From: Nageia nagi
Taxonomy: Eukaryota; Pinophyta
Length of the DNA: 64,000 bases
Reading direction: 5' to 3'
Assembly (NCBI GenBank): GCA_050084985.1
Contig: JBITNC010000001.1
Coordinates: forward strand, 122,574,001-122,638,000
The position numbers were made by a program, and so were the translations under genes. This document shows, piece by piece, positions 46,440-58,620 of the stretch. The notes under the pieces are model-generated. The model saw only the letters and a list, made by a program, of their open reading frames with translations, was not told where the DNA came from and searched no databases. Numbering within the stretch: position 1 is the first letter of the stretch; every line of letters begins with the position of its first letter.

Positions 46440-47160
46440 GTAGATGATATAGCTCTTTTAGAACCTATTGATTTTAATAAAAAATCATGATGTCATTCCT
46501 TATAATTGGTAGGCTCTATTGATAATTTGGTTCTTTAGTACTAGCTAATTTTAATAAAAAATTATGACATCATCTCTCAGAATTAGAGGCTCTATTGATG
46601 ATCTTCATAAATCTACACCTATAATTGTTTGCTTTGAAACTTACTAATTTCAATAAAAAATTATGACATCATCTCTTAGAATCAATGAGCTTTGTTGATG
46701 ATCTTCATAAATCTACACCTACCATTATTTGCTTTGAGACTTACTGATTTCAATCAAAAATTATGACATCATCTCTCAAAATCAATAAGCTCTATTGATG
46801 ATTTGGTTCTTCTGAGACCCATTGATTTTAATCAAAAAATTATGATATCATCTCTTAGAATTGGTAGGCTCTATTGAAGATCTTCATAAATCTGCACCCA
46901 CCATTGTTTGCTCTAGGACCCATTGATTTTAATCAAAAATTATAACATTATCTCTCAGAATTGATGAGCTCTATTGATGATCTGGTTCTTCTAGGACCAT
47001 TGATTTTAATAACAAATTATGATGTCATCTCTCAAAATTGGTAGGCTCTATTGAAAATCTTCATAAATCTATACCCACCATTACTTTCTCCAAGACCAAT
47101 GATTTCAATCAAAAATTGTGATATCATCTCTCAAAATTGATAAGCTCTGTTGATGATCTG
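46440..47160 (-). repeat. Octamer array in LTR B, alternating 78/100-bp spacing
   Basis: TGAYRTCA or one- to two-base variants start at 46,488, 46,565, 46,664, 46,764, 46,843, 46,943 (degenerate), 47,020 and 47,119: intervals 77, 99, 100, 79, 100, 77, 99. Each lies in TTTTAATCAAAAATTATGAC-ATCATCTCTCARAATT. The higher-order unit is about 178 bp. It is upstream of the minus-strand TATA box, as an enhancer would be. Confidence 0.9.
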
Positions 47161-47599
47161 GTTTTGAATTTATGCAAGTCCTAAAGACTTTCATCAAACA
47201 ATTCTTGAACACTCTAGATGAATAAATATAACTCTTAAACATTTTTATTTACATAATTCTTGAGTATTCTTTACAATTATCTTGGTTACTCTTAAGAAAA
47301 TAATCTAACTCCCAGGTACTCATAACTCTTGGGCACTAATGAATAAAAGAATGAAGAATAACATGACTTTTATTCACATAACTCTAGGTATTCTTATTTA
47401 CATAATTGACACTCTAAGAGAAAGAAATGAGAAGAGGATGGATTAATAAAAATGTAAGAATACATGAACTTACAACTCACTGAGACTCTAAGAGAATAAT
47501 ACCCCCTAGCATTCTTATATACATAACTCCTGAACATACAAAATAAATAATAAAAAATAAAAAATAATTTAGAATTACCCTAATTTAGAGTGTAATTCT

Positions 47600-50500
47600 A
47601 AAAGAATACAATCTTTTGGTGGGTCTTTGGGGTCTTGCCTACTAGAGAATAGAACCCTCTAATTGTTGCTTCTAATAGCTTGCCTTGAAGTAGACTTTGT
47701 AGAGGTCTCAGCTATTGCAATCAACTCTGGTAGGAGGAATGGTTACATCTTTTTATTCATATCAATGAGATCTTTATAATCAATCTATGATAAGATAGGG
47801 GATATCTTAATTTTATTATATCTACTCTTAAACCCTATCAGAACACTATCCAACCTTCCAAAATGCAAAAATCTTATAATTACTTCTTAAGCCAATTCAT
47901 TTATTTATTGTAAGTTTGAGATTTGCTTCTCAGAAAAAGATTATTCTGGGAACTAAATGGTATTGGCTACCAAACTAGTAGTACTACCATTTACATTTTG
48001 TTCCTCCCACAATTTGGGAGCCTTCATCTCAATCAAAGAATTTGTTAATGAATGCCAGCTCTATTGTAAGTTGATGCTTATTAATATCCATGTTGAACAC
48101 CAAATTTTGAATTTCATAAATATATCTAATCTTTCTTTGATACAACTATCTTGATTTAGGAGATATTGCTACTATATCTTTCTCATTCAAGATAACTAAA
48201 TGGGCATTCATTCTTTCTAACACTACCCTAGGTGTATCTAGAGCTAGCTTATGTAGAGTAGTTTGAGTATGAAACTCCTTAATGGCATGTATATTTTCTT
48301 TCTTTAGCAAGTGCAAGTGTGATAAAGTTATCATTTTGTTGCTGACTTGCTCCACCAAAGATTTTCTAAAATTCTTCATGAGCAATAAAACTTTGTATTG
48401 TTATTAGATAAAACTTTATTTATTACTATGATAGTTTGTAGCTCAACCTTAACTTGTTTAACCTTTTGAGCATCTGATGACTATAGCTTGAGCTTTGAGA
48501 TATTCTATTATCTAATTTGCAGCATCTAGCTCAATTTTTATTATTATCATGCTCTTATCAAACTCTAATTTTTGCTTATCAAGCATTGCAATCAATTCTT
48601 TATTTTTATTCTGTAACCCAGCTAATGTTTTATCTTTAAGGGAGTAGTATTTCTTATACTAATCAATTTTCTTATTAATTTTCTATCTTAGTCTCCATTA
48701 CTTGAAGACTTTTGTTAGCTACCATCAAAGTATTTACAAAAATCTTGATTGGTCAATTGCTAGTGCACTCTGCATATTTGCATCTATTATGGCTATGGGA
48801 GTAATATCTGGTTGACTTTCTTTAAAAGGTATCTATGCAATTTTAATATCTATTATTTATATTACCTTGCTCAAAATTCTTTACTATTACTCAAAAGTAT
48901 AGAAGAGTTATTAACAAAATTCACCCAATCAATGGGCTCATAATTTGTGTAAAAAAATTGATTTTATTTCCTCTTGCAAGGTTGTAGGAATTAAAGAATG
49001 GGGAGTAGCAATTCCACCTGAAATAGGTGTCTCAACTTTTGAATGGGCTATGATTTCCTAGGAGGTGTCAAGTGTTGAACTTCTTATTCTAGCTCTACCT
49101 CTTCCATGGTCTTGCCTTGTTCCTTAGACTTATACATTAGGCCAGAGTCTTTTTTTTCCCAAATTCATCATCATCATCTCTCGATCCTCCTTTGAGTGTA
49201 GCTACTGTAAATCACTTGCTCCAGTACACTTCCCCTACCTATTGAATTTGGCTTTGCTCCTCTTTTGAGGTTTGTTCCTACATTTAGGCTACTTGGGTAG
49301 CAAAATATTTTTATCTTGGGGCTCTCTACACTCTTTTGTATCAAAAATTTCTATCTTTTTACCACCACCTTTGGAACTTTTCCTATTTCCTTTGAAGGTG
49401 AAGGTACAATCATTTATGGTTGACCTTGTTGTATTGGTGTAGGGCTTCTTTATAGGCTTTTGCTCTTTCTCAAGGATTTGTTATTTCTAAGTAGGGTTTG
49501 TATTTTTCTTTTCTTCTTTGGAGAAGGCTCCCTAGAATAAGTGGTAGTATCTAAGGGTCTTGCTCTTCCTTTTTTGGAACTTTAACCATGTTAGATGGTT
49601 GTCCTATCTATACTAGCCTCGTCCTATATCAAATTTTCTTTTAAAATGAGGAGGAAGGGGTTATCCCAACTCTAGCAAGGGATCTTTGTTATACTCTACC
49701 TATTGGTACTTATCATTTTGAATTTTTCAAATAATTCATCTGAATATGATGAATTTTTATTGTTATATTCAAATATGAATTTTGTAAAATAATGAATTTA
49801 ATTTAGACCTCACCCAAGATTTGCTAACTAGGTGAGGACCTCTGGGTTAAGGATAAAATCTTATCTCTTATTTTCTAATTCCTTTACTTCTTTATTCCTT
49901 CAAGAGTCATCTAGGCCTTATTTAGGGGTAAAAATTTCTAATCAAGGTACATTTCTATTTCTTGATTAGTTTTATTTACAAAATATTCTATATGAGGCTA
50001 CTATCATGGACAAAAGTTGGACATTTTTTGCTTGACCTTATTATTTGGGTCATTTCTCTTGAAGGGTCATACATCCATGCAGCTTCTACCATATGTAACT
50101 TGAAAATTTGTACAATGAATTGAGCTATACTATCTTTACATCCAATTTCTAAAAGAGTAAAATTTTTAGTAGAGGTTGGTATATCTACAATAGACTTAAA
50201 ATTACCCCTAGACCATATTTGATCTCTATAGCACAAATCTATATCTCCATTTTATTGAGTACAACTAGGGGGTTACATATTTGGGTGATAAAAAAGGTTT
50301 CTCAAAATACCCATACCTGATTATCATAGTACACTTCTTAAGAAGTATTAATCATTGATTTTATTTCCTCCTTATAGCTCCCCCATAGTGCTCTTAGTAG
50401 TCTACTAGAGAGTTTCTTTGATCCAAAATTTTTACTGCTATTGCATAGAACTTATCCATAAATAATAGTAGGATCCATGCAACTTACTCAAAATTGGTAC

Positions 50501-51383
50501 CATTAGGTCACTTGGTACTAGTGTAGCATTGTAACTTATAGACTCAACTAGCAACCCTTTCCTTATAAGTTTGTCAAGATTTTGATGGGGAAGAGCCACC
50601 AAAGATATGACGAGTGTCTAAAATATGACTTTCAATTTTGAATAGACACTTTTATCTCACTAATAATGAAAGCTGGGAAGTCATAGTAGACATGAGCCTC
50701 TATAATATTATAAGCCATTCTTACCATGGCTTCATCTATTTCAATTAGATTTTCTTCCCCAGGATGATTGCTAGTGCTTGTAGCACTTTTCTATCCTTTT
50801 TTCTTTCAAAAGGGCTATCTAATAGCTTTTAAGTGTTTTTCCTCCCTACTATCTTGATATCTTTCACTAATGTAGCTAACATTTCATCTCGATTGACATA
50901 AAAGTCATTCTTCTCCTTTTTTAAATCAATTTGTTTCTTGATATGAAAAGTTCAATCTACTAGAATAGCAAATGCTTGGATAATAAAATTAGAAGAGTAG
51001 TATAGTACTGCTTCAAATTTTGATTTTGCTACATCTTACTCTTTTGGGTTCTTGAACATTCCTATTTGGTAACCCTTTTGGTGATGTCTATGTTCCAAGG
51101 AACATAATAGCTTGGGCAAGTAAATGACTCATAGTGTACATAATAGGCTAGCCCTTGGTTAATCATGATGTCTTATGTTGTAGAAGAATGGGACTAGGGT
51201 CAACTCTCCATGTGTCCATGTGATTGATTACCCCCATCTTAGTCCAATTTTTCTTGAGGCATTCTCAAGATATTCCTCCTGTGAGGATAGAAGGTCAACA
51301 TTTAGTTGATCTATTTCAGCTACAAAGGATGACTGAGAAGGTGCCATGATATCAATATCCTTTTTTGAACCTCTAGTTGTCAT
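47600..51383 (-). pseudogene. Unidentified ORF between integrase and 3' LTR
   Basis: On the minus strand a likely start at 51,383 opens MTTRGSKKDIDIMAPSQSSF and VAEIDQLNVDLLSSQEEYLE. Frames then continue, with breaks, through NWTKMGVINHMDTW, GLAYYVHYESFTCPSYYVPW, TFHIKKQIDLKKEKNDFYVN, SSYLWWLFPIKILTNL-like, FKLHMVEAAWMYDPSREMTQ, a Lys/Asp/Glu-rich stretch (49,500-49,050), NMQSALAIDQSRF, YYSLKDKTLAGLQNKNKELI (coil-like) and 48,385-48,146 (LVEQVSNKMITLSHLHLLKK). Many blocks recur in the copy at 59-61.6 kb. About 1,200 codons if repaired. I do not recognise a domain. Its place fits the env-like or extra ORF seen in some plant Gypsy lineages, but I see no clear membrane segments. Confidence 0.6.
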
Positions 51384-51899
51384 TTAAAAATAGTAATCTA
51401 GGCAATGCAAGGTCTTACAACTTTTCTATCTCTTAACTCAACTCAGCTCTAAAATCTCTAAATTCTAAATGCTCTAGAAACTTGTGTGCTTGAAATTAGC
51501 TAAGTGTTGAACTAGAGGATATAGGGGGGATTTTTATTTTTCTAAGGTTGGTAAGATTTCCTATTAATGGCAATTATTACTTGAGGATCTTGAGACCTAC
51601 GCATTGTATGGATCAAGCTAGCATAGGTTAGATAAGTAATTTCAAAGCATATCAAACTTAATTTATGGTGCTTGTGCAATAGTTTATAAAATCCAAGCAA
51701 ATCTTTGCTTAAATGATGCTTTAATATAAGGAAATATTTTCCTTAAATGCTACCTTATTCAGTTGATAATTGATCAATACATTAACATTAACTCTTGATG
51801 GAGCTGAATTAAAGTTTATCATTAATGACTATTTACTTTTTTGAAAACTATGTAATTCTTTTTTTGTTTTTTATACTATTTACAATATACATTACTTTG

Positions 51900-52600
51900 C
51901 AAGCACTCCATGATCATCTCATTACCTAGTAATATTTCAAATAGATCACATTGATGGGAATAGGTAATTCTTGATACTTGATAATATCTTGCAATTTGAA
52001 TGCATTGCTTTGCATGGCTTGAGTGATTATGTAAGGTTCACTCCAAAGAGAATCAAATTTTTGGTGTCTTCTGGCTTTGCTCTTTCCTCCTTCCATTTGA
52101 GGACAATATAACCTAGTTCAAACTTCACCCAGGAAGATTTTTTCTTATCAAACCACTTCTTGAAAATGTGCTAATGATGCTATAATGACTCATATACTTT
52201 GTTCCTATCTTCCTCCAATTTCAGGAGCTAACTATATTTGGACTGTAGTGGCTCAAAGTGATGGTCATCAATTTCTTGCAAGATTTTCAATGCTGGTAAC
52301 TCCATGTGTATTGGAAATAGAAGTATTTTACCATATACCAATGCATATGGGAATGTCTTTATTGCTAATTTTATATTGATCCTATCTACCCATAATGCAA
52401 ATTCTAATTGTATATGCTAGTGTTAGGGATTCCCTTCAATGATCCTTTTGATAATATGGATTAGATTTTTGTTAGTTGATTTGGCTAACCGGTTACCTTA
52501 TGGGTAATAGTTTGATGAGAATAACTAGTATATTTCATACTAAGCTACAAATATTGATAAATTACCTCCAATAAACACTAGGCTATTGTCTATGAAATAA
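51900..52600 (-). pseudogene. Gypsy integrase, C-terminal two thirds
   Basis: Minus strand: FIDNSLVFIGGNLSIFVA, SSNYYP, stop, GNRLAKSTNKNLIHIIKRII (catalytic Glu replaced by Lys), then the C-terminal domain ARRHQKFDSLWSEPYIITQA and NAFKLQDI..ELPIPINVIYLK. The zinc finger and first catalytic Asp are absent, removed with the end of RNase H by a deletion near 52,600. Confidence 0.85.
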
Positions 52601-52619
52601 AAATGTAAATAAAATGTTC

Positions 52620-53660
52620 ATTGTTATCATCCTTTTATGCTAGAATTGTAGCAATGTTCCTATTTTCTCTATGTGTATACATGATGAAATATTTTAACAT
52701 ATCAAGATTTTTAAGCATGGGAGCTTCTATTATAAACTTTTTTTTTCTTTGAAGGTAACTTTTGCTTCATATGACCAAGAAAATATAGCATCTTTTTTAG
52801 CATTGTAGTGATTGAAAATACAATTTCTAAAAAATTATTGATAAATTTTATAGCAAAATTGATTTAGCCAAGGAATGATTGCAAGGCCTTGTTGTTAGAG
52901 GGAAGTGGAAATGCTTCTATAGCTTTCACTCTATCTAGATCAATTGCTAGTCCCTCATTTGAGATAATGTGGCCAAGTAGCTTTCCTTTGTTGACCATAA
53001 AAATTGATTTTTTTGGATTTATTGAAATGCCAAATTTCATGCATCTTTCAAAGACTAGTCTTAGATGTTCCAAGTGATCACTTTTGCTTCTAGAGAAAAC
53101 TATGAGATCATCTAGATAGATCAGTATAATCTTATTTATTAGTTCACCAAATGCATGATCTATGGATCTTTGAAAGGTAGCTCCTATATTAGAAATACCA
53201 AATGGCATTCTTTAAAAAGCAAATATACCCCATTTTGTTGTAAATACAATTTTGAATAGATCTTCATCTTTCACAAAATATGGTTAAATCCTAAGTAACC
53301 ATCAATCATTGGAAATAGCAAGCTCCAGATACTATATGCAAGATTTGCTCCATAGGAGGGAGAGGATAATTATCTTTAAGATACACTTTATTCAAATTTT
53401 TGAAATCAACATAGAGTCTAATTTCTCCACTTTTCTTTCTAACAAGGACTAAATTTGCAATCTAAGAGAATTTGATAAGATAAATAATTTTTGAATCAAG
53501 AAGCTTGATTAAATCTTATTTCATAACTTCCTCTATTTTTAGGTTGAATGGTCTTATTTTTGCCTATATGGTTTGACCTTTGGTTCAAGCTCAATTATGT
53601 GTTTGATAAAATTTTTGTCATATTTCTTAAGATCATCATAAGTTTAGGTAATTACTTGGA
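52620..53660 (-). pseudogene. Gypsy reverse transcriptase with RNase H start
   Basis: KHIIELEPKVKPYRQK begins the domain; then NLVLVRKKSGEIRLYVDFKN and NYPLPPMEQIL; 53,208-52,864 is uninterrupted: MPFGISNIGATFQRSIDHAF, an intact YLDDLIVFSR active site (53,124-53,095 region), FGISINPKKSIF, GKLLGHIISNEGL and LQSFLG. It continues INFAIKFINNFLEIV and a few RNase H residues to about 52,620. Confidence 0.93.
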
Positions 53661-54169
53661 AAACTTATGATAAATTTGAGACATAATAGCCTTTTCTATG
53701 TTAGAACACTCTAAGCTAATTTTTATATACTTTTTGGGTTCTACTTCTAGCTCAACATAATTCTCTTCAAGATGACCAAATACTTAGCCTTTAACACATC
53801 ATCTGAATCAAATAGTCTTTCAAAAGAGAGCAATCCTTTTGGTATAACATTATTTTAAGTTGAATAACATCTATTATTGAAAAAATCAAGCATTTTTTGA
53901 GTACCAAAAGTATGACCATTTCTTCATCCATAAGAAGTTCATAATATGCTCATCAGAGTTAAATACTTCTAGAAGTTTGCAACATTAGGTACTAAAGGCC
54001 TACATTAAAATTTGACTCCAAGAGCTCCTCTTTTATAATGAGAAGATTATAACTTGCTCCTCTTTAGCAAGGCATAAGCTATTTGGATGTGTCTTCTAGG
54101 AACATATATAAAATTGATAACCAAAAATGACTCAATAAATCCCACACTCTATTCTTGTAGTTATTCAAA

Positions 54170-54440
54170 TAATGATGTTTTGCATTGATCTAATGTTTGA
54201 CCTACTTGATGACTAATTTAGAATCACCATGGACAATTAGGCATTGATACCTATACTAATTGCTTTAGATAACCCTAAACAAAGAGCTTCATATTTAGTA
54301 GCATTATTTGTACAAGTCCATGTGAATCAGAAGGAGAATATTTTAGTAGTCCCCTTAGGAGATTTGAAGACCATTCTAGCTCCACATCCATGTCTACATT
54401 GGGAACCATCAAAATACATTATCCATATCTCATGTTATTT
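54170..54440 (-). pseudogene. Second RNase H (RVT_3 type) upstream of RT
   Basis: Minus strand 54,432-54,181: IWIMYFDGSQCRHGCGARMV, FKSPKGTTKIFSF, stop, FTWTCTNNATKYEALCLGLS KAI, then after a one-base slip LIVHGDSKLVIK. The catalytic D (FDGS), E (KYEAL) and D (HGDSKL) of the archaeal-like RNase H are all present. It lies between protease (54.7-55.0 kb) and RT (53.66 kb), not downstream of RT. Two stops and one frameshift. Confidence 0.85.
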
Positions 54441-54699
54441 ATTAGTAGTGATTGAGATTAGCTGTTTTATAAATATAAATAATAATTTTCTATCTAGCAT
54501 CTATGACCTAAAAATTTAGATCATTTACTAAAAAACTTTAGTTGTTAGTAGTGATTCCCTTAGTGTGTCACTTTCAAATACCTCCACTAGTTGTGGATCA
54601 TTCATATAATTTTGTTCAATGATCCTCTTGAGATGGACAATTTTGGTGCCTTCATTAGAATTTTTACCTTTTTTTTTTGAAAAAGAAGAAGAAGATGAC

Positions 54700-54990
54700 T
54701 ATAATTTAAGGCTAGGTATTCTCCCAATTTAACAATAAATTATCTAGAAAGATATATTCCAAATAAAGGTGGAAGATCAACTATATAATATCTTGGACAA
54801 TGCAAATATTAGGGAAGGCATTCAAAGTTATTTGAATCCTTTAACACTACCAAATACATCTACTAAGGAAAATCTAATTGTATGACACCATCGATACATA
54901 TTGTAATATACAACTTCATTTTATCTACAACAACTTTAGGGATCATAGTTATTGTAGCTCAGTATCAATCATTCAATTGTTTACTACTCA
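54700..54990 (-). pseudogene. Gypsy protease C-terminal region
   Basis: Minus strand: PKVVVDKMKLYITICIDGVI, NFECLP, then VDLPPLFGIYLSR, stop, FIVKLGEYLALN. The VVDLPP..G..LSR...LGG block is characteristic of the end of the protease region in plant Gypsy pol. The catalytic DTGA is not readable. Confidence 0.65.
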
Positions 54991-56065
54991 ACTTTCTAGT
55001 CATAGAGATAAATAGAAAGGTGGGGGTCTTGATTATACCTTTGGAGCTAGAGGAACAATTTTGGGATGTGGCATAGATAGGGTTTTCTTTATTTACCTTT
55101 TTTTTACTATTTCCTAACTTCAAAGCTTCTTGCAAAAGATCTATATGACCTAGTATCTTTAATACATCAAACATAGTCATTCTAGAAGGAGTTTTCTTTA
55201 ATTCTTCATAATATTATATGAAGCATATGGTATGGAACTTACATGGTTCTACTTGTTGATATATTTAAAATGTTGAGTAGCTTCTCTTTATGATAATTAG
55301 TAATGAAAGTATATCTCATGGTACTAATTCTTTCTTTCTCCAAGACTTCTTTTCTAGTTACAAAGGGGTTTGTTTCACCTGGTGTGGTAGTACCAGATTT
55401 GATGGAACAATACCTAAACTAAATGAAACTTGATGATGTTCATTTAAGGTTGAACCAAGGGAAGCCATAGCTTTTTAGTTTAGTTGCACTTGACTGGGCA
55501 CTTGATATTGCTAATGGCTTGAGGTTGCTATGGAACTACTAAAGAAGTTGCTCTAGTTTGAACATAATTTGTTTGTTCTTAGCATATCTGTAGCCAAAAG
55601 TTCACCATTATGAAATTAGTAGTAGGATTAATGTAGGTTTCACCATATAATTAGAATGTAAGCCCAATTACTATGTTGATACATTGCACATGAATTTGGA
55701 AAATGTAAGATCTAACATGGTGGACACCATTCCATAATGCTCGAAGTAGCATTATCTGTAGAACTAGTCATAACAAATTTTCAATTATTTTAGAGAATGT
55801 TTCTATTTTGCTAGTTGACCTTGGGTTAGAATCTTGGTTGATACTAATTACCATGTCTTCTATAATTAAAATCATGATTCTACCTTTATTACAAAGTGAG
55901 CTTATTGGTTAGATTCCTGATAGTTACCTCCAACTACCTTATTCTTTTCTCTTCTTGAGATTTAGATTAGTACCAGTACTTATGGATGTAACAGTGGGTA
56001 ATGTTGGTAACTCAATTTTGGATAATAGGTTTGGGAAGAGGTGGTAAGGTGAGAACTCTAGGGTG
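54991..56065 (-). other. Gag-pol linker, unassigned
   Basis: Lies between gag and protease. It has scattered minus-strand frames, including a 71-codon one at 55,180-54,965, with Ser/Lys-rich content. No zinc knuckle was found. Confidence 0.4.
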
Positions 56066-56635
56066 ACTTATTTGTGGAGTCTATTTGGAGGTAAATTTAA
56101 AAATAAAGTTATGATTGTTCTAGGTTGCATTTTACCAGAGGACACCAAGGTATATTTGACATATTTTGCTATTTGGTAGACATATGGGAATGTATCTATT
56201 GACATAATAATAAGCATATTAAGGTTATAAAGAAAGGCTTTTCTATAATACACTAGAGCTTATGCATTTGTTAGTCTAATCCTTACTGGTATGGACTTCC
56301 ATGTTCTTTCAAATATGATATTGAAATCATTAATAGATTCATGAAGATGTCTTTTGATACATGCTATGAGGCTAAGAGACATGCCATATCACCATATGCA
56401 ACAAATATTTTATTAAAGCCTAACATAACTATCCCCATGAATTTATAGATTAGGGGGTAAGATTTTTGAACCACTCGATTGCTTTGCCTTCAAAAGAGTG
56501 TGACAATAACCTAGTCATCATGGTTTCATCAGTAATATCAAAGCTTGAAGCTAATAAAGATACATCTTGATAATGTTCATATGGCATCTTCTCAAAGCCA
56601 TTATATTTAGGTAAAAATTTGAAAGTACTTGAGGT
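56066..56635 (-). pseudogene. Gypsy gag
   Basis: Minus strand: KYNGFEKMPYEHYQDVSLLA, SSFDITDETMMTRLLSHSFE then GKAIEWFKNLTP, the retrotransposon gag motif (F..SL.G.A..WF..L.P.SI.SW). 56,253-56,068 continues YRKAFLYNLNMLIIMSID and YVYQIAKYVKYTLVSSG. Stops between. Confidence 0.8.
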
Positions 56636-57597
56636 ATAGGAGGTGAATTAGCACAACAACCAAAGGATGACTATTATTCTAGGCAAAAAAATCTGCTAGT
56701 TGAGCTTTACTTGGAGAATGTGTAGGAGATGAAGGATTTTCTAGGATTGAGTCAAATACAATTAATAGTGGGATTACCCTTAAGGGAAAAAAGAGACACA
56801 ACCTAAGAAATATTTCACCTAGTCCTCCTATGAGGAACTAAAGCTCTTAAAATCTAGGCTGTTAAAGGAATTTTTGGCATTACTTCTAGTTAGTCTACAT
56901 TCTGGAGGTGCCAAGGTTCAAAACATTGATTGGTTGATAGTAGAGTCACCAATAAGGTTAAAAGAACCTTATAATATTGAAATATTTAATTAATATCCAA
57001 CCAAACAAGGCTATTAGGCCTACCTACACCTACTAAATATGGAATTTATATCACATCCCATTAGGCATGCCAAAAATGGAACTAGCTACTATTGATCAGT
57101 ATAGCATAAACTCAAAGGGTTTAGTTTGGTCATGTTCTCCATTACCTACAATAGTAGGTTCCTTGAAAGAGTAGAAGGTGGTGGGGATATGCTCATGTTA
57201 GTTTTCACTTAATCTCCACTTTTTAGGCTAGTTCCTATCTATATTCAAGGTTATAAGAAATAGGAAAGGAATAAAAGGATCAAGAGTTATATTAAAGACA
57301 AAAGTAAATAAAAAGAACTAAAATAATAAATGTACAACCGAGCATTGTAGCACAAATAACAATCCATATCTAGGATTAAGAATAGCAATGTATCTTATCC
57401 CTAGGGTCTCACAATCATAATAGATAACCATAATTTGAAGAAAACATTCCACATATAACATCTACAAAAGCAATAAATAGACACTTTGTTGGAAAAGGGC
57501 AAAGCATTATCTATTTGTATTATCATATGTGGATAGATCTTACAGATTTGAGAAAATTTTCTAAAATGTTTGACCTTTTTGATATCTAAGAGCTAGT

Positions 57598-57605
57598 TAT
57601 TTATA
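57598..57605 (-). promoter_or_regulatory. TATA box of LTR copy C
   Basis: TATAAATA on the minus strand in the same context as copy B. Confidence 0.65.
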
Positions 57606-58189
57606 CAACTTTCACTCCTTCTTAGGTGGTTGGGTTTCATTAATATACATAATTGCTAGCATTGAATGAAATAAGTAAAATAGCACTATTTATATAAATA
57701 TTACAATTGTATTAGATTACATAATGAATAAATACCAACAACATGACTATCTAAGAATTTAAAATTTTAAATAGCCATATGTCCATAGAGCTATAATCCT
57801 TCTAACATGTCATTAACTACTCATTCTTAACCCTGTAGCTAATTAGAGATAGCACTATAGCTATTTGAGTAATTATTTAACTACAAATTAATAGGTATGA
57901 TTTAGTACAATGCTGTGTTAGTTGCTATCTACTTCTCTACAATCTTTATGATCTCTACTATAAATTTTAGTCATTAGAGTAATGGTGGTTAATAGACATT
58001 ATGTTAACTTGGTTCAAGAAGAAAATGCTACTATTATGTGGAAATGAGTTAGTGTTGACACATTAATAGGGCCTTGGAGGTCAAACACTTAAGATAAAGT
58101 GAATTAGGTATTCCTCCTTATGCATTACTCTTACCTTTGCTTATTGGGTTTTATGTTCTTCATCTAGGCTTCATAGATGATCAAGCTCT

Positions 58190-58620
58190 TTTGAGACCCG
58201 CTAATTTTAATAAAAAATCATGATATCATTTCTCAAAATTAGTAGGCTCTATTGATTTATTTGGTTCTTCTAAGACCCATTTATTTTAATTAAAAATTAT
58301 GACATCATCTCTCAAAATCGATAGGCTCTATTGATGTTCATAAATCTACATCTGCCATTATTTGTTCTAGGACCTATTGATTTTAATCAAAAATTATGAC
58401 ATCATCTCTCAAAATTAATGGGCTCTATTTATGATCTAGTTCTTTTGAGACCCACTAATTTTAATCCAAAATTATGATGTCATATCTTAGTATCAATGGG
58501 TTCTATTGATGATCTTCATAAATCTACACCCACCATTATTTGCTTTAGGACCCATTGATTTCATTCAAAAATTATTATGTCATCTTCAAATCAACAAGCT
58601 TTGTTGATGATCTAGCTTTG
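58190..58620 (-). repeat. Octamer array in LTR C
   Basis: TGAYRTCA or near variants start at 58,221, 58,298, 58,397, 58,475 and 58,575: intervals 77, 99, 78, 100. It has the same phase as copy B but three fewer units, as expected if the array changes copy number. Confidence 0.9.

Larger units (their letters stand above)
45375..47570 (-). repeat. Long Gypsy LTR copy B
   Basis: Starts TGATCAGTATAGTGTAACC. The plus-strand order is U5, R, TATA (minus strand, 45,881-45,874), then the octamer array 46,488-47,126 and an AT-rich end. Collinear with copy C over about 2 kb. The right edge is uncertain: 47,570 if the 3' ORF is internal, about 48,785 if the LTR includes it. Confidence 0.85.
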
